Assembly (NCBI GenBank): GCA_963920705.1
Contig: OY987238.1
Location: forward strand, 11,030,183 to 11,094,182
Direction of reading: 5' to 3'
Length of the DNA stretch: 64,000 nucleotides
From: Odiellus spinosus
Taxonomy: Eukaryota > Arthropoda > Arachnida > Opiliones > Phalangiidae
This document shows positions 46,444 to 58,473 of this stretch, in pieces. The translations under genes and the position numbers were made by a program. A model generated the notes under the pieces. The model was not told the DNA's origin. It ran no database searches and saw nothing but the letters and a program-made list of their open reading frames with translations. Within the stretch, counting starts at the first letter, position 1. Every line of letters starts with the position of its first letter.

Positions 46444-46780
46444 CAGAAGCCGATGAAACCCTCCTTTGAAGTCTATTACTCCCGGGTCTTGTCTACCCCT
46501 CTCTGTATGGGTTATTCTCAAAAGGCGCGATCCGTACGCCTCCTAACGGTAGATGTTTTCGGAGCGGGAGTTCGTCGAGCGAATATCTCTAGCAGCCTTG
46601 GAGTTCGTCCAAAAAACGTCGTCGTTTGTGGAGAGAGAGAATTTCCAATTTTCCGTAGACAGGGGGGATGAAGTAGGACCCCTTCTAACTCGTAAAATTG
46701 TGAATTTTACCCATACAGAGAGGAGCGCTATATGGAACATTGGAGTAGTAGACTTCAAAGGAGGGTTTCATCGGCTTCTG
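46444..46780 (+). mobile_element. Family B MITE, complete, perfect 7-bp TSD
   Basis: CAGAAGCCGATGAAACCCTC at the left end and its inverse at the right, flanked on both sides by GTAACAC (46437-46443 and 46781-46787). Nearly identical to 58137-58473. A 72-codon frame inside is shared by both copies only because they are near-identical repeats, and it starts in the terminal repeat. Confidence 0.93.
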
Positions 46781-47699
46781 GTAACACTAATAAAATGCTG
46801 TATACACTAACTCTGGGTAGCCCGAGTGGAGCAGTGTCCCACTAACTTGATGGGTATATTATTAATTAAATTCACAAAGACACACTGAACTTCCAAATTC
46901 TAAATATATTTAATCTAGTTTTGACCTGAAGATGAAGCGATTGCTTTGAAACGTAGTCTTTAAATAAATATATTACTTAACATTAGGAATTTAATTAATA
47001 ATAATGTATCAAACCTGCAATAAGAATAGGGAGTTTTAAATAATTGATGGGTGGTATAATTTATTTAGAATATTCTTTCAAGAAATGAATTTATTTTCTC
47101 AACCCATATTTTATCACAGTACCATGTTGGCTTTTAAGTTATTCTCTACGGGGATAATATTTATGGTATTCAACCAGGAATACTTTTTATTCAACTTTGC
47201 GGGAAAGTATACCCCTAAAAAAAAGGGTGATAGAAAAAAAACTACGGGGATTTTGTTTCCAAAGAAAAAGGAAAGTCTTGAATTTAAAATTTATTTGAAT
47301 TTACCAAGTAAATAAGTTCATTCCACTACGAATTGTCAGTAAGTATAAAGCAACCCATTTATTTTATTATAAGTTTCGTGGAAGGTAAAACAGGAGTTAA
47401 AAGGAGCCTTTAAATTTTTAGTTCAGATGATATATGAAAGTGAAATATATATTACAGAAAAAAATTCGAATAATGGCTATCCACATGGGACTAAATTCGC
47501 GAAATAATGGTGAATGTACTATTCTTATAGGAAAGATAGGTAAGTGGTATGTAAGGGATTCAATAAACTAAGTTTTGCGCAATATTACTCTTCCCCAGGC
47601 GAATAAATTAACTATTATTCGCAGTTTGAAATAATATCATCATCCCTATTGTATTAATCCATAATCCACCTTAGTGTTGGAAATTGAATAATTATCATC
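46781..47699. other. AT-rich intergenic DNA
   Basis: A 76-codon frame at 47085 has no recognisable motif. Nothing else seen. Confidence 0.4.
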
Positions 47700-48150
47700 T
47701 TCTGTTCTTAATAAAAAAAAATATTTTATTTTCGGATTAATTGTTTGTGACTAAAAATTGCATCTTTCATATTCGAATAATATTTAAATTAATAGGGTTT
47801 ATTCTTAGATAAACATTTGAACTTATTATCTATGAATAAGTTACGCTTATCAAACTTGTAACAGCTCGGATAAAAAATTCCAATTTCTTAGAATTCTAAT
47901 AAAATTCAAATTAACTCATACTATCAAACAAAACCCTAGCTTTTAGGTTTAATTATTATTTATATTTCCCACGATAGATTTTGAAATTTTCTTATCCGAA
48001 TGAATAATTTTTAAATATTTTAGGATGAAGTCATTTTAGGTATTTTAGGATATTTTTATTTCATCTTTGAATCAAGTTAAATTGAATTTAATCAAACTGA
48101 TATTATCTGATTAAAATTCAGTAGATCTTATCCAATTAATAAAGATATAA
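47700..48150 (-). repeat. Family G-like repeat, diverged, reverse orientation
   Basis: Shares CGGATAAAAAATTCCAATTT-like and CTTATCCGAATGAATAATTT blocks. It ends in AGATCTTATCCAATTAATAA, which matches the ends of the 14920 and 31711 fragments. Confidence 0.4.
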
Positions 48151-48275
48151 GTGCTTCATGCAGTTTAGCCCTAATCTCAAAGTATCACGGATTGGAACAT
48201 ATTATCACCAAATCTTAAGTTCTTGCATGGGTTTTAAATTCAATAATTAGTTTTGGATATATTTGGAAGAATCTT

Positions 48276-48710
48276 ACATTTCCTAATAACAAGTGATTTT
48301 CTTTTTCGATTCCTTATCGTTTAAATATGCCTAATCATAAATAAAAAGTTTACAAAACAAATATTTAACTAGAAATAAATTTAAAACTTACCCGAAAAAT
48401 AGGCTTAGCGGGATTCACGAAGATCCTGAATTGCCACCATGTAAAGTCTAGCGACCAATGAGCAAAGGCCCGTAGTTCACGCGAGATCTCCACGAGACTT
48501 ACAATCGTGTTCGATTAGTCGCTAGATCTTATACGCAAGGAAATCAGGATATCTCCATGAATCCCGCTAAGCCTATTTTCCGGGTAAGTTTTAAATTTAT
48601 TTCTAGTTTAATATTTGTTTGTAATTTTTTTTACTAGTGGATTAGGCCTATTTAATAAGTAAGGAATCGATAAAAAAAAATCACTCTGTTAGATTGCATT
48701 CTCCCTTTAA
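48276..48710. mobile_element. Family A foldback element, left terminus degraded
   Basis: Left arm from CCTAATAACAAGTGATTTTC, full centre with CCCGTAGTTCACGCGAGATC, and right end AGATTGCATTCTCCCTTTAA. Both arms keep the outward GGTAAGT. Confidence 0.85.
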
Positions 48711-49392
48711 AATAAACGGTATTCTATAAGAATTTCGATTCATTCTTTGGTTGATACATTGGTTAGCTTTTATTTATATATAGGGTATATATATATATAT
48801 ATATATAGAAAATTCTTCGGTGGTTTCTACTTTCTAGTGAATTTCAAACTCGGGTTTAGGCTCACGGGATTTGAGCTCTAGAGTTGTAAAAGAGGCTTTT
48901 CCTAGTATACGAAATAAAGGTATATATAGGAGCCTATATTCTTGCCTAGAAACTCACCGCGGAGAAAAGATTTAGACCCTGATCGTAAATATTTTTGGGC
49001 GCTCGCGACTTAAGCCCCTCAATCTTTTCCGATAGGACCAAACTCGCCTTTTTTCACGCTACCTTACTCAAAATAAGGCCGAATTCTTCGAGGAATTCTT
49101 TGTTTTACCCTGTTCTCTCATCGAGGAGCTAGGGATTTAGCTCTATAGTTGCGTTATATAAATAGCAAATCCGATACATATAGTTTACCAGCTCGGTGAT
49201 GCAAAAGAACAAAATCGACTAGAATTAGTTTCCATAGCGCTTTAATCACGTGACCAGATACGTGTTTGGATTGGAAAATAAATCTTCGATAGATCAGGGA
49301 GAGTTAAAGATTGTGATCATATATCATCCAAATTCTAAGTGTTTTTAAAGAGTTAGTGCCAATTATATATTTTACATCAAAATATATTAAAC
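48711..49392. other. Intergenic DNA
   Basis: Contains an uninterrupted (TA)n run at about 48786-48807. The last seven bases (ATTAAAC) are the target duplication of the next element. Confidence 0.5.
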
Positions 49393-49810
49393 CAGAGGTA
49401 TATAATAACCCCCTTCGGGGGGAAGTATGAAAGGTAGGCAAAATCGACGAACAACGAGTGCCCGGCGTAAATCGCGGCGGATCGACACACCGCTTTACTC
49501 CCAAAAAATAGTTACACCATTTTGAACCTCACTAAATTTTCCCTACGCACACTTCCGGAACTCGCGAGCTGAAGTCAACATTCGACTCCATTTTAACAGA
49601 CAGCCTGACTCCTGAGACAGGAAGTTCTAAACACAAATCGAGCCGTCTTGTTTATACAAAGACCATTTACTAGAGTAGCGACATTGAGAAGTCCAGCGCG
49701 AGCTAGTGGCCTAGATAGTCAGCAGCGGGCTCTTGTTGTTCGTGATTTTTAGCATTGGTAGTATAGGGGCTTTCATACTTCCCCCCGAAGGGGGTTATTA
49801 TATACCACTG
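49393..49810 (+). mobile_element. Family F MITE, complete, perfect 7-bp TSD
   Basis: Starts CAGAGGTATATAATAACCCC and ends …TTATTATATACCACTG. Flanking ATTAAAC is found at 49386-49392 and 49811-49817. Each end holds a CCCCC-TTCG-GGGGG hairpin followed by GAAGTATGAAAG. The interior includes CACACTTCCGGAACTCGCGA. 418 bp with no transposase. Confidence 0.93.
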
Positions 49811-51230
49811 ATTAAACTGATTTTTCATGATCTCCAAATGGAAATTGAGGAGCATTTTCGGAGATATCGTTAAAAACTACTCAAAATATATATACATGTG
49901 TCATATATATAATCGTCATTTTCCATTTTTTAAATCAAAATTCCCTGCAATACTACGTCATCACTATAGTCACGTGATTTCGCTATTGTATATAATGAAT
50001 ATATCATAATATGTTCAAAATAAGATATATTTGGATATATCTTGAGGCTAAACATCTTTTATATTCCAAGTAATACTCATATCCTTAAGCCAAAGGAGTT
50101 TTCTATTAAACCCATTCCATTACATAAATTTAACCATCAGCAATATCGCTGTTTTATTACACCCTTATTGATTGCCATAGGCAAGATAATTTTCATATTC
50201 ATATTTTCTTGACTTTATTCCATTGGAAATTCGATAAGCCTAAGATTATACTCAGAATTGTAATATACAGCAAATTTCAGAACCATACAAGCCGAAACTT
50301 AGCTATGATCATTGAGATAAGATTAAGACTTTTAAACCGTGCTGAAATTTAAAGCTGATTCATTACTAGCTAAACAGAATTTTTTTTATTCGCTGTTGAA
50401 AAGTATCTAGCTTAAATTTAATCAAGAACGCGGGCTTGAAGAGTTCGAGGGCGGAATTAAGGAAAATGAGAACTAAGGGATAAAAATATTTTGCTAGCTC
50501 GTTAGGGACACATTTTCGCAGTAATTAGCTTCCGAGGCTGTAAAATCCACCAGCTTAACTAAGCACGAAACGAAATTATATCGTGGCTCCAATTTTACGA
50601 GTTTTTTTTTTTTTTTTTTTTTTTTTGTTTCTTCCCTGCACAGTAAAATTAAAATTTGAAACTTTTCGTCTCTACTTAAAATTAATTCTGAATAAATGAG
50701 AAAATTTTTAGATTAAAGGTGTAGAAATATTTTGGTCGGTTATTAAAAGCAAATAAATGCTCCCAGGGTGATAATAAAAATGATATTACATAATTATCGT
50801 CCAAACATTAATAATCGTACATAAATGTGGCATTTAATTTAGAAGAAAAAAAGGAAATGAAGGATAGACAAAACTTGTATTTGATATGGCTTTTTCAAAT
50901 ATAATATTAACAGTTTAAATCGATTAAAAATCTGGTTATTAAAGATTAATATTTAATCCTAATTTTAACCTAATCTGAAATTTAATGAAAATTAACCCTA
51001 TCCTTGTTAAATTTTGGGATTTCGCGACGTAATTGTATTTATTCAATGTATTTGTTCGTGGTGACAAATAAAGGTGATATAAATATGGATTATAAACCTA
51101 CATAAACTTTCTCATTAGCATAGTGATATTGTATCACGGAAGTCATATATCATAACACTGCAAGCTATTTTTAAAAATCTAGGGTAAAGGCATTCTATGT
51201 ACATGGTGAAAAATCTAGACGTACGAACCC
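49811..51230. other. AT-rich intergenic DNA
   Basis: Contains a T25 run at about 50602-50626. No gene recognised. Confidence 0.45.
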
Positions 51231-51433
51231 ATAGACTAAGAAACAGTTTCACCCTGGACACGTGCCGTGCAGCTATCTCCGACTTCCACTGTAGCTTGCC
51301 AATTATCGTAGCTGCGCAGGCGCGTTAGCGGTAGATATGATGGGAATCAAGAGCGCCTCTATCGGCAATAACAGTTACTAATGACGTAGGGAGCATGTCG
51401 CGTGTCCAGGGTTAAACCCTTTGTTAGTCTATG
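51231..51433. mobile_element. Small inverted-repeat element J
   Basis: Left end ATAGACTAAG…TTTCACCCTGGACACG. Right end, inverted, is CGTGTCCAGGGTTAAACCC…TTAGTCTAT. The arms are about 33 bp with a few mismatches around a 130-bp GC-richer centre. No clean target duplication is visible. Single copy in this window. Confidence 0.65.
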
Positions 51434-53514
51434 ATGTACCACAGGATTTATGTTAAACGTTTCGCCAAATAATTTTACATTTTAGCGATTTTTGTAATTT
51501 TTCTACGAGATTTTGTAATCTTTCCAGTGATTTGTGTTATGATTTAAATGATACCTTATTTTTCCTAAGATTTGTACATATGATTACTCGAATAGCAACC
51601 CATCGATAGAATAGACAGAAAAAAATGTGAAAAATAAATAACTAAATAATCCCCATGCATGCGTTCGGGGAAAAAAGCCATTATTCTGACTAAGATCAAA
51701 TCTATACAGAACTCAGACGACCCTTCGTGATGTCGTAATGTAACCACTAATCTTTACCCCTCCCCCCCGTCGAATTCCACGAAATCATTCCTTCAAATCT
51801 CTCCAAATAGTCGCAGGGGTTGCGGGGTCAATCCCCCATGACTTATATATATTGTTGTGCCTTAGCTTTCATTCCCCAATGAATGCCGCGTGTGCTAATA
51901 AAAGGACTTAAAGCTACACAGAGAAAATCGGGGAGAAATCCTCTCAAAACTCCCCATTAAAGATCAAGTCTAGTAGAATTATTTCTACCAAAAATTAAAA
52001 CAGTACAAAATATACTCTGCATCTTCAAAAAAAGTAAAACCAGTATGGTGCTGTAGCTTTTATAAAGCCAACAGTCGATTCTCGGCCGTTTTAACATATG
52101 ATATGGTCACTAATTCGCAAAAGTAATAGAAACGTATCGTTGATCATATCCCCAGAAAAATATTAAATCTAAAAAAAAATTGTGATTTCAATTTCGAAGT
52201 TTCTTAAAATTTTTAACATAGATTTTTAATACTATGAAAAAATTGAATGAATATCCTGCATTTAAGCCTATTTATGATAATTTATCAAATAATTTGAACT
52301 TATTATCTTTAAATTATTTAAATCTTTAAATTTTAAATCGTGAAATATTATTTTAGCCCCTGTAAAAGTGTTTTAAGTCTCGCGCACCGCTGTTCAGGGA
52401 AAAGCCACTATTCAGGGTTTAACTCTAATAAATTCCATACAAAAAAAGGTCCCAGCAAATTACGTGAAATAATTTTAACTGAAAATAAATTATTGACCCT
52501 ATAAGAAATATTATACTCCCATTTAAAGACGCATTTAAAAATCATCCTGAAAACATTTTACAAATAACACTTGCACTTGAAATAAAATGTAAACACACAC
52601 ATACACATAGATAGAGAACCAGTCACATACACGTATAGGAAAGCGGGGAGGCCTAACCCCAAATGCCATTAAAAATGTCATCATCTCGGAATAATCCACT
52701 TCAGCGAACTAATACTGTAATAGACTATACCACATGGGGTATCCTAGGTTGCCCCCAGTCACCCCTACGTTCGCGTGTATAAAAGAGGGACACAATAGCG
52801 CCACACGCGTTCTTCCCTGGGTGAAAGAGAACTCCATATAGAACCTCAATAGATCAAAGTTGATTTCTCCCCAACCCTAGCCAACGCTGCATCAATTTCG
52901 ATTGAGCTAGTAAAATGACAAAAACGAATCAAAGTCGAAGGAGAGAAGTGAGAGTAAGGGGACAGAGCATGAGACTGATTTTAGCAGGTGATACTGTCAG
53001 TTTCATATCAAAAGCGGGGTCCTCCCCCCCCCTCATCTTGGTTCCTTATGATATTAGGTCGTTCTACCCCTCCCCTCGCCGCTCTTTCCCCTTTATTATA
53101 GTTCTTGTTCCTATAGGAGGTCGCGCAGTGGGGGATGGGGACAATCCAGAGTTCTGTCGGTCCGATTCCCGACCGGAATATAAAGCGCCTTGAGTTCCCC
53201 TTCTCAAATTCCATTCGGCCACCGACCTAGATGACGAAAGGGATGCTATAAGGGAGGCCGAAGGAAGGACTGGTAACCTTTTGTGCGCAGTCTTGAGACT
53301 GGATACGGTCTTGTTCGTATTATTAATGTTATTAATTAACGTATTTAATAGAATGGTTTAACAACAATCGCGTCTTTAAGTCTACGTCATATCAAATACA
53401 ATTTAATTACGTACCCTGCTTGAACACGAATTAGGGGCGACAGAGAACGCTAATTGGAAGTTTCGGTATTGTGGGACGAGATTTTGGCTAGAAATGTCCA
53501 ACTATCCCTTTTAC
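51434..53514. other. Intergenic DNA with a promoter-like TATA site
   Basis: GTGTATAAAAGAGGG at 52775-52789 is a strong TATA-like match followed by GC-richer DNA and an open frame at 52915-53193. That frame has no recognisable domain and is also open in reverse, so no gene is called. The last seven bases CTTTTAC are the target duplication of the next element. Confidence 0.4.
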
Positions 53515-53935
53515 CAGAGGTATATAATAACCCCCTTCGGGGGGGAAGTATGAAAGCCCCTATACTACCAATGCTAAAAATCACGAACAACAAGAGCCCG
53601 CTGCTGACTAGCTAGGCCACTATAGCTCGCGCTGGACTTCTCAATGTCGCTACTCTAGTAAATGGTCTTTGTATAAACAAGACCGCTCGATTTGTGTTTA
53701 GAGCTTCCTGTCTCAGGAGTCAGGCTGTCTGTTAAATTGGAGTCGAAGGTTGACTTCAGCTCGCGAGTTCCGGAAGTGTGCGTAGGGAAAATTTAGTGAG
53801 GTTCAAAATGGTGTAACTATTTTTTGGGAGTAAAGCGGTGTGTCGATCCGCCGCGATTTACGCCGGGCACTTGTTGTTCGTCGATTTTGCCTACCTTTCA
53901 TACTTCCCCCCGAAGGGGGCTATTATATACCTCTG
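53515..53935 (-). mobile_element. Family F MITE, complete, perfect 7-bp TSD
   Basis: Reverse complement of 49393-49810 with only a few differences. Flanked by CTTTTAC at 53508-53514 and 53936-53942. It has the same CCCCC-TTCG-GGGGG hairpins at both ends. Confidence 0.93.
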
Positions 53936-54842
53936 CTTTTACCTCATACCTAGCTGTAGGAGTATTAAAAACTGGGCACTATCTTAATAGATAATTTTAC
54001 AAGTTGACTTATTTTTTGTGCTAGCGAGACATTTAAAAGGGATCTTTGTTTATATAGAATTATTCATTCATTACCATTAACGACATTAAATTTGCTAAAA
54101 CAAAACGGTAAAGTCTGGTGGAACATTTTACGAAATACAAAGGCCTATCTAGGGTCTTTTCAACGTTTTGGTTTGTGCGAACCAAACTCCGAAGACAGAA
54201 GGAAGCATTGGATTGGGTAATGACTATGGAAGACTCTTTCTCGCTATCTATGGTACGCTAAGAACGCATGAGATTTCGCGTGGAGCGCGCGCCTTGAAAA
54301 CAAGATAGATTCCTCGCGAGCTTTCATCTTTCCACACCCCATTCGTTCCGAGTTCGTATATAAGTCTCATCTCTTTATTCTACCCCCACTATACCATAGC
54401 TTTCATCTCAATGATGTATATTTGGCTGAAATCACCAGTCATCTTTCCTCGACGACTTCCACCATTTCACCCAAGTTCTTAGAGTGTTTATGTTCAATTT
54501 CAACAAAGTAACGTGTTTTTTATAACAGTTTTTTGGCACATCGATCATGAAAAATTTAGACAGTCTACGGGTACGAATTCAAATCTGCATTTATGTTTCA
54601 TATCATATCATATAATTTAATTAAAGATTAAATTTATCTTTGAAATTAAAGACTCATTTTAACTTTCAGAATTGTATTGATGACGTCATAAAATTGTCAG
54701 TCATAAAATAATAAAACCAAGATAGTTTCGTCCTTTTTAATTAGAAGCCTAATTCGCCGATTATTAAAATTCTTCATTTGCTAATCAAATATTGATTTGA
54801 AATCCACATTTTTATTAACCAAAACCTTGGCCATCTTACGTC
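53936..54842. other. Intergenic DNA
   Basis: GTATATAAGTCTCATC near 54356 resembles a TATA box, but no coding frame follows. Nothing else recognised. Confidence 0.4.
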
Positions 54843-55064
54843 GGCCTATTCTTTTAATTTTAAGACATTACAAGCACTGTTGAAGGCTGAAATAATATGA
54901 TTGGCCGGAATTTATATTTACTTTTTTGAAATTTAACTTCAGAAATTAATTTAAACACCAAAACGTGTCTAAAAATTGGGAAAAAAATTTCAAATACGTT
55001 TTTTGACATGATTCCGAAAATAAATAAAAAGCTGTTCCATTTTTAGCTTCAAGTTTCCCTTTGA
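54843..55064. mobile_element. Family D right half-element
   Basis: Matches the right half of the 207-653 element from the centre (GACATTACAAGCACTGTTGA) through GGCTGAAATAATATGATTGG to …TTCAAGTTTCCCTTTGAA. The left arm is absent and the terminal TTAA is mutated. Confidence 0.75.
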
Positions 55065-56008
55065 ATATCATAAGTATAGGCTAACAAAACTCAGAATCAG
55101 TCAACATTTAAACCTGGCAGACTGACATAACAAGAGGTCTCTCTCTCTCCATCCCTCTTATCCAGCTCCCCCCATTAAGCGAGAATTTCCGCCAATATGG
55201 AATAAGGTATATTGATTATGGACCCTTTAAGATCTCTCCATCACATTGCGTATAATTTAACACGAGCACTCGAACACCTTAGGAAGTTCTACTCCCTTAA
55301 GTGAGGATGACGATACGCGAAGGCCGTCTTCGCGGGCGGATTATTCGCGGCCAATGGTCTACACTAATTTTCTGTTAAGAACTTGACACTATTTTCTTTT
55401 CAATGAGGTTTAACTTCGAGTATTAATCCGCCTCTGTATTTACAATTATATCAACTATTCCTGAATAGAAAGATATATATATATTCTTTGCTCTAATAAA
55501 AGGCACGCAGGAAATCTCGCGCGGACCGCTCAATTCCCGACCTCCATATACCAATATCAAACGTCGTTTTGGCGCGCCAAACGGAGCGGAAAGTTTCTCC
55601 GTCCTCTAATTTATTTTATAATCGACTCCTTTTGGTCGATATCCCCGGTTCCTATAAGGAGATTTTTAGGCAGAGAAACGACGTTCGTATCTGACCTTAT
55701 AGAACGCGTAAAGCCGGCGATATCGTGTTTAAAATAGGAACATATTGCTATAATACGTGAATTTATTTTTAAACCTTATAACACTCTTTGATTTTTGATA
55801 GAAGTTTATACGCTGGAAGTCGTTTATTTTAAGTTATATACGATCAGTTTATACGATCGGTTATAGACTTGGAAGGAGGCAGAATTAACGTTACAAAACT
55901 GGGTTTCTTTATCGTTTTAAATAGATTTCTTCTAGGGTTGTGAAGATTTTATGCCACTGCCCAATTGTAACATTACTAGATAATTTTTAATAATTGAATA
56001 AAATCTAA
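55065..56008. other. Intergenic DNA
   Basis: CpG-richer patch at 55300-55730. No gene recognised. Confidence 0.4.
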
Positions 56009-56415
56009 ATTCTGATGTATATTATCTGTTTAATTAAAAATATACCGTTTTTCATTCGAGTTAACTTATTCGAAGATGAAGTAAAAAAACATAATCCATA
56101 TCCGTTTTTACCCAAAAATGACCTTATCTTAGAATATTATCCGCGTTATACGTTCGGATAAAAAAAATTCAATATTTATTTTCGTAAAAAATAATGAATA
56201 AAAAGATGATTTAAAATCTTAGTTGTTTTATTTATATTCTTCAAATTAAAATTCAATTTGAAATATTTTTCTTATATTTTAGACTAATTCTGGAAATATG
56301 AATTTTCTTATCCATCGTTATACGTTTGAAAACGAGTAATTTGTTCGTAGATAAAGCGTCAAATGCTTATCTTCGGGTAAACCTTACATATTTAATTATA
56401 CGAATATACAAATTT
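56009..56415 (+). repeat. Dispersed repeat family G, long copy
   Basis: Starts ATTCTGATGTATATTATCTG and ends CGAATATACAAATTT, co-linear with 9171-9584 at high similarity by eye with a few small indels. Confidence 0.7.
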
Positions 56416-57858
56416 AATTTTTAAGCTACAATTTATCCGAAAATAAAATATCTGAAATATACAATAGGAGATAATGGATATTCCGAGTTCTAATTGTACC
56501 CCTTTATTCAGGCTGTTATTGATTTCTTATGGGCTTATACTATAGAAGATGGCGTAAGTGGTAAATAGTTTAGTTCGTTCTATGGACTTTAAAAGCCAAA
56601 ATAGAAGCTGCCTCTTCAATTAACTCTTTCGGAAAAGTGGAGCAGTCCAAGCTCTTTAAATTAAGGGAAGTTGAACAGGAAATTTTAAAGATAACAAATA
56701 CCAGTTGTGGCGAAATGGTGCGAAAAACTTTTTTTGTGAATATAATAAACTTTCACCAAAAAATTTGCTCCTCTCCCCGAAAAAAGAAGTTTATGACCGA
56801 AGTTAAAACCTCAATTTTTACAAAAAAACCTTGCATTTCTCACAATTGTAGTGGTCTTATCAGTAATTCATATTCAAATCATTTTGTGAATACCTTTAAA
56901 TTACTGCGTGACGGAATTTTCAAAATTATGGTAATTTTAGAAATCTAGATAGATGATTTGACGAATAGGTACTCATTGTAATTTCCGATTTCGTTATGAA
57001 ATCAAAACTCCTAGCACAATGAGTCCTTCCAATTAAGAAAATCATCTCATGGTCTTACTACTTCAGAAGTGTGGTAAAGAATTATAAGGAAGGGTACAGG
57101 GCAACCTTTCCTAATTAGCGTCATTAGTCAAGTAGCGAAGGAAAGCGTTCGGCAAGCCGTATTTCCAAATCTTTGGCCTATATATATATACCTATCTCAA
57201 TGGTTCTAATAGCTCATTCGCTCTGTCTCGAACTCACGTGATTTAGAAGGAAGGGGGGATACGAATTCTAGGAGAGTCTTAAGTAGATTTAAATCGCCAG
57301 TTTCCCTCGGAAAAGGGCTGGACCCCGCTTTTCGATCGGAAAAGTGAGTAAAAAGACGAAAAGTGAACTATATTACGAATCAGATTAAAGTTTCAGCACT
57401 TACAAAGCTACGATAAATTTAATATCAATTTTACTTATAAGAAAAGGTTAAAATAACGGAGAACAATAATTTTGATGAATACTTAAACTGATTAATATTA
57501 ATATATATATTTCATTGTATATTAACAGCACAGAGAAAGCTATCTCTATGCTATTTCTAATTGGATATAAAAGCAGATCTAGCTTTGTATTAACTGCCAA
57601 ATAACTACGTAAAATTCACTCGCTATATATATACATATAACAATGATTAACGCAATCTAAGTTTTACACGTTCGTTAAATCCTTCTTTGAACAAATTAAT
57701 TTTAAAACCCCTCCCTTTCTAAATTAGTAACACTTTTCTGATACAAATATATTTTAATATTTTTCAAAAAAGATATATATATATTAAAATTATTTAAGAT
57801 TTAAGGTTTAATTCTGGAACTTATTTAACGTTAATTTTTAAACGAAAAGGTGGGGCTT
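56416..57858. other. AT-rich intergenic DNA
   Basis: An open frame at 56637-56948 (+, first codon GTG-type) has no recognisable domain. No gene called. Confidence 0.4.
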
Positions 57859-58123
57859 TCTGGATTAAGTACTTTTACGAAAAAGACGCCGCGAAATAAA
57901 CCATATCACGTGCCAGAACGCGCGAGAATCAAGTGTAGATTCTACAATAGCAAAGCGATAGTGATGACGTACTAGTATTTCGGGGAATATTAATTTTAAA
58001 AATTTCGGAAATATATGTATTCTTATTTTTGCAGAAATATTTTCTATCACATTTATAAATATATATTATGAATAATTTTTTAACGGACTTTCCGAAAATG
58101 ATACTCAATTTCCATTTGGAGTA
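57859..58123. repeat. Dispersed repeat related to 10764-11000
   Basis: Shares TAAGTACTTTTACGAAAAAG at the left and CCGAAAATGATACTCAATTT then CATTTGGAGT at the right with copies near 10764 and 1425. A family B element is inserted just beyond it. Confidence 0.45.
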
Positions 58124-58136
58124 AATTAATAATCAG

Positions 58137-58473
58137 CAGAAGCCGATGAAACCCTCCTTTGAAGTCTATTACTCCCTGGTTTTGTCTACCCCTCTCTGTA
58201 TGGGTTATTCTCAAAAGGCGCGATTCGTACGCCTCCTAACGGTAGATGTTTTCGGAGCGGGAGTTCGTCGAGCGAATATCTCTAGCAGCCTTGGAGTTCG
58301 TCCAAAAAACGTCGTCGTTTGTGGAGAGAGAGAATTTCCAATTTTCCGTAGACAGGGGGGATGAAGTAGGACCCCTTCTAATTCGTAAAATTGGGAATTT
58401 TACCCATACAGAGAGGAGCGCTATATGGAACATTGGAGTAGTAGACTTCAATGGAGGGTTTCATCGGCTTCTG
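58137..58473 (+). mobile_element. Family B MITE, complete (7-bp TSD)
   Basis: Same ends and length (337 bp) as 46444-46780. Flanks TAATCAG and AAATCAG form a 7-bp duplication with one mismatch. Confidence 0.92.

Noticed and set aside
46453-46671. 72-residue frame conserved between 46453 and 58146
   Set aside because: Conservation reflects two young MITE copies. The frame starts in the terminal repeat, and small changes alter its shadow frames freely.
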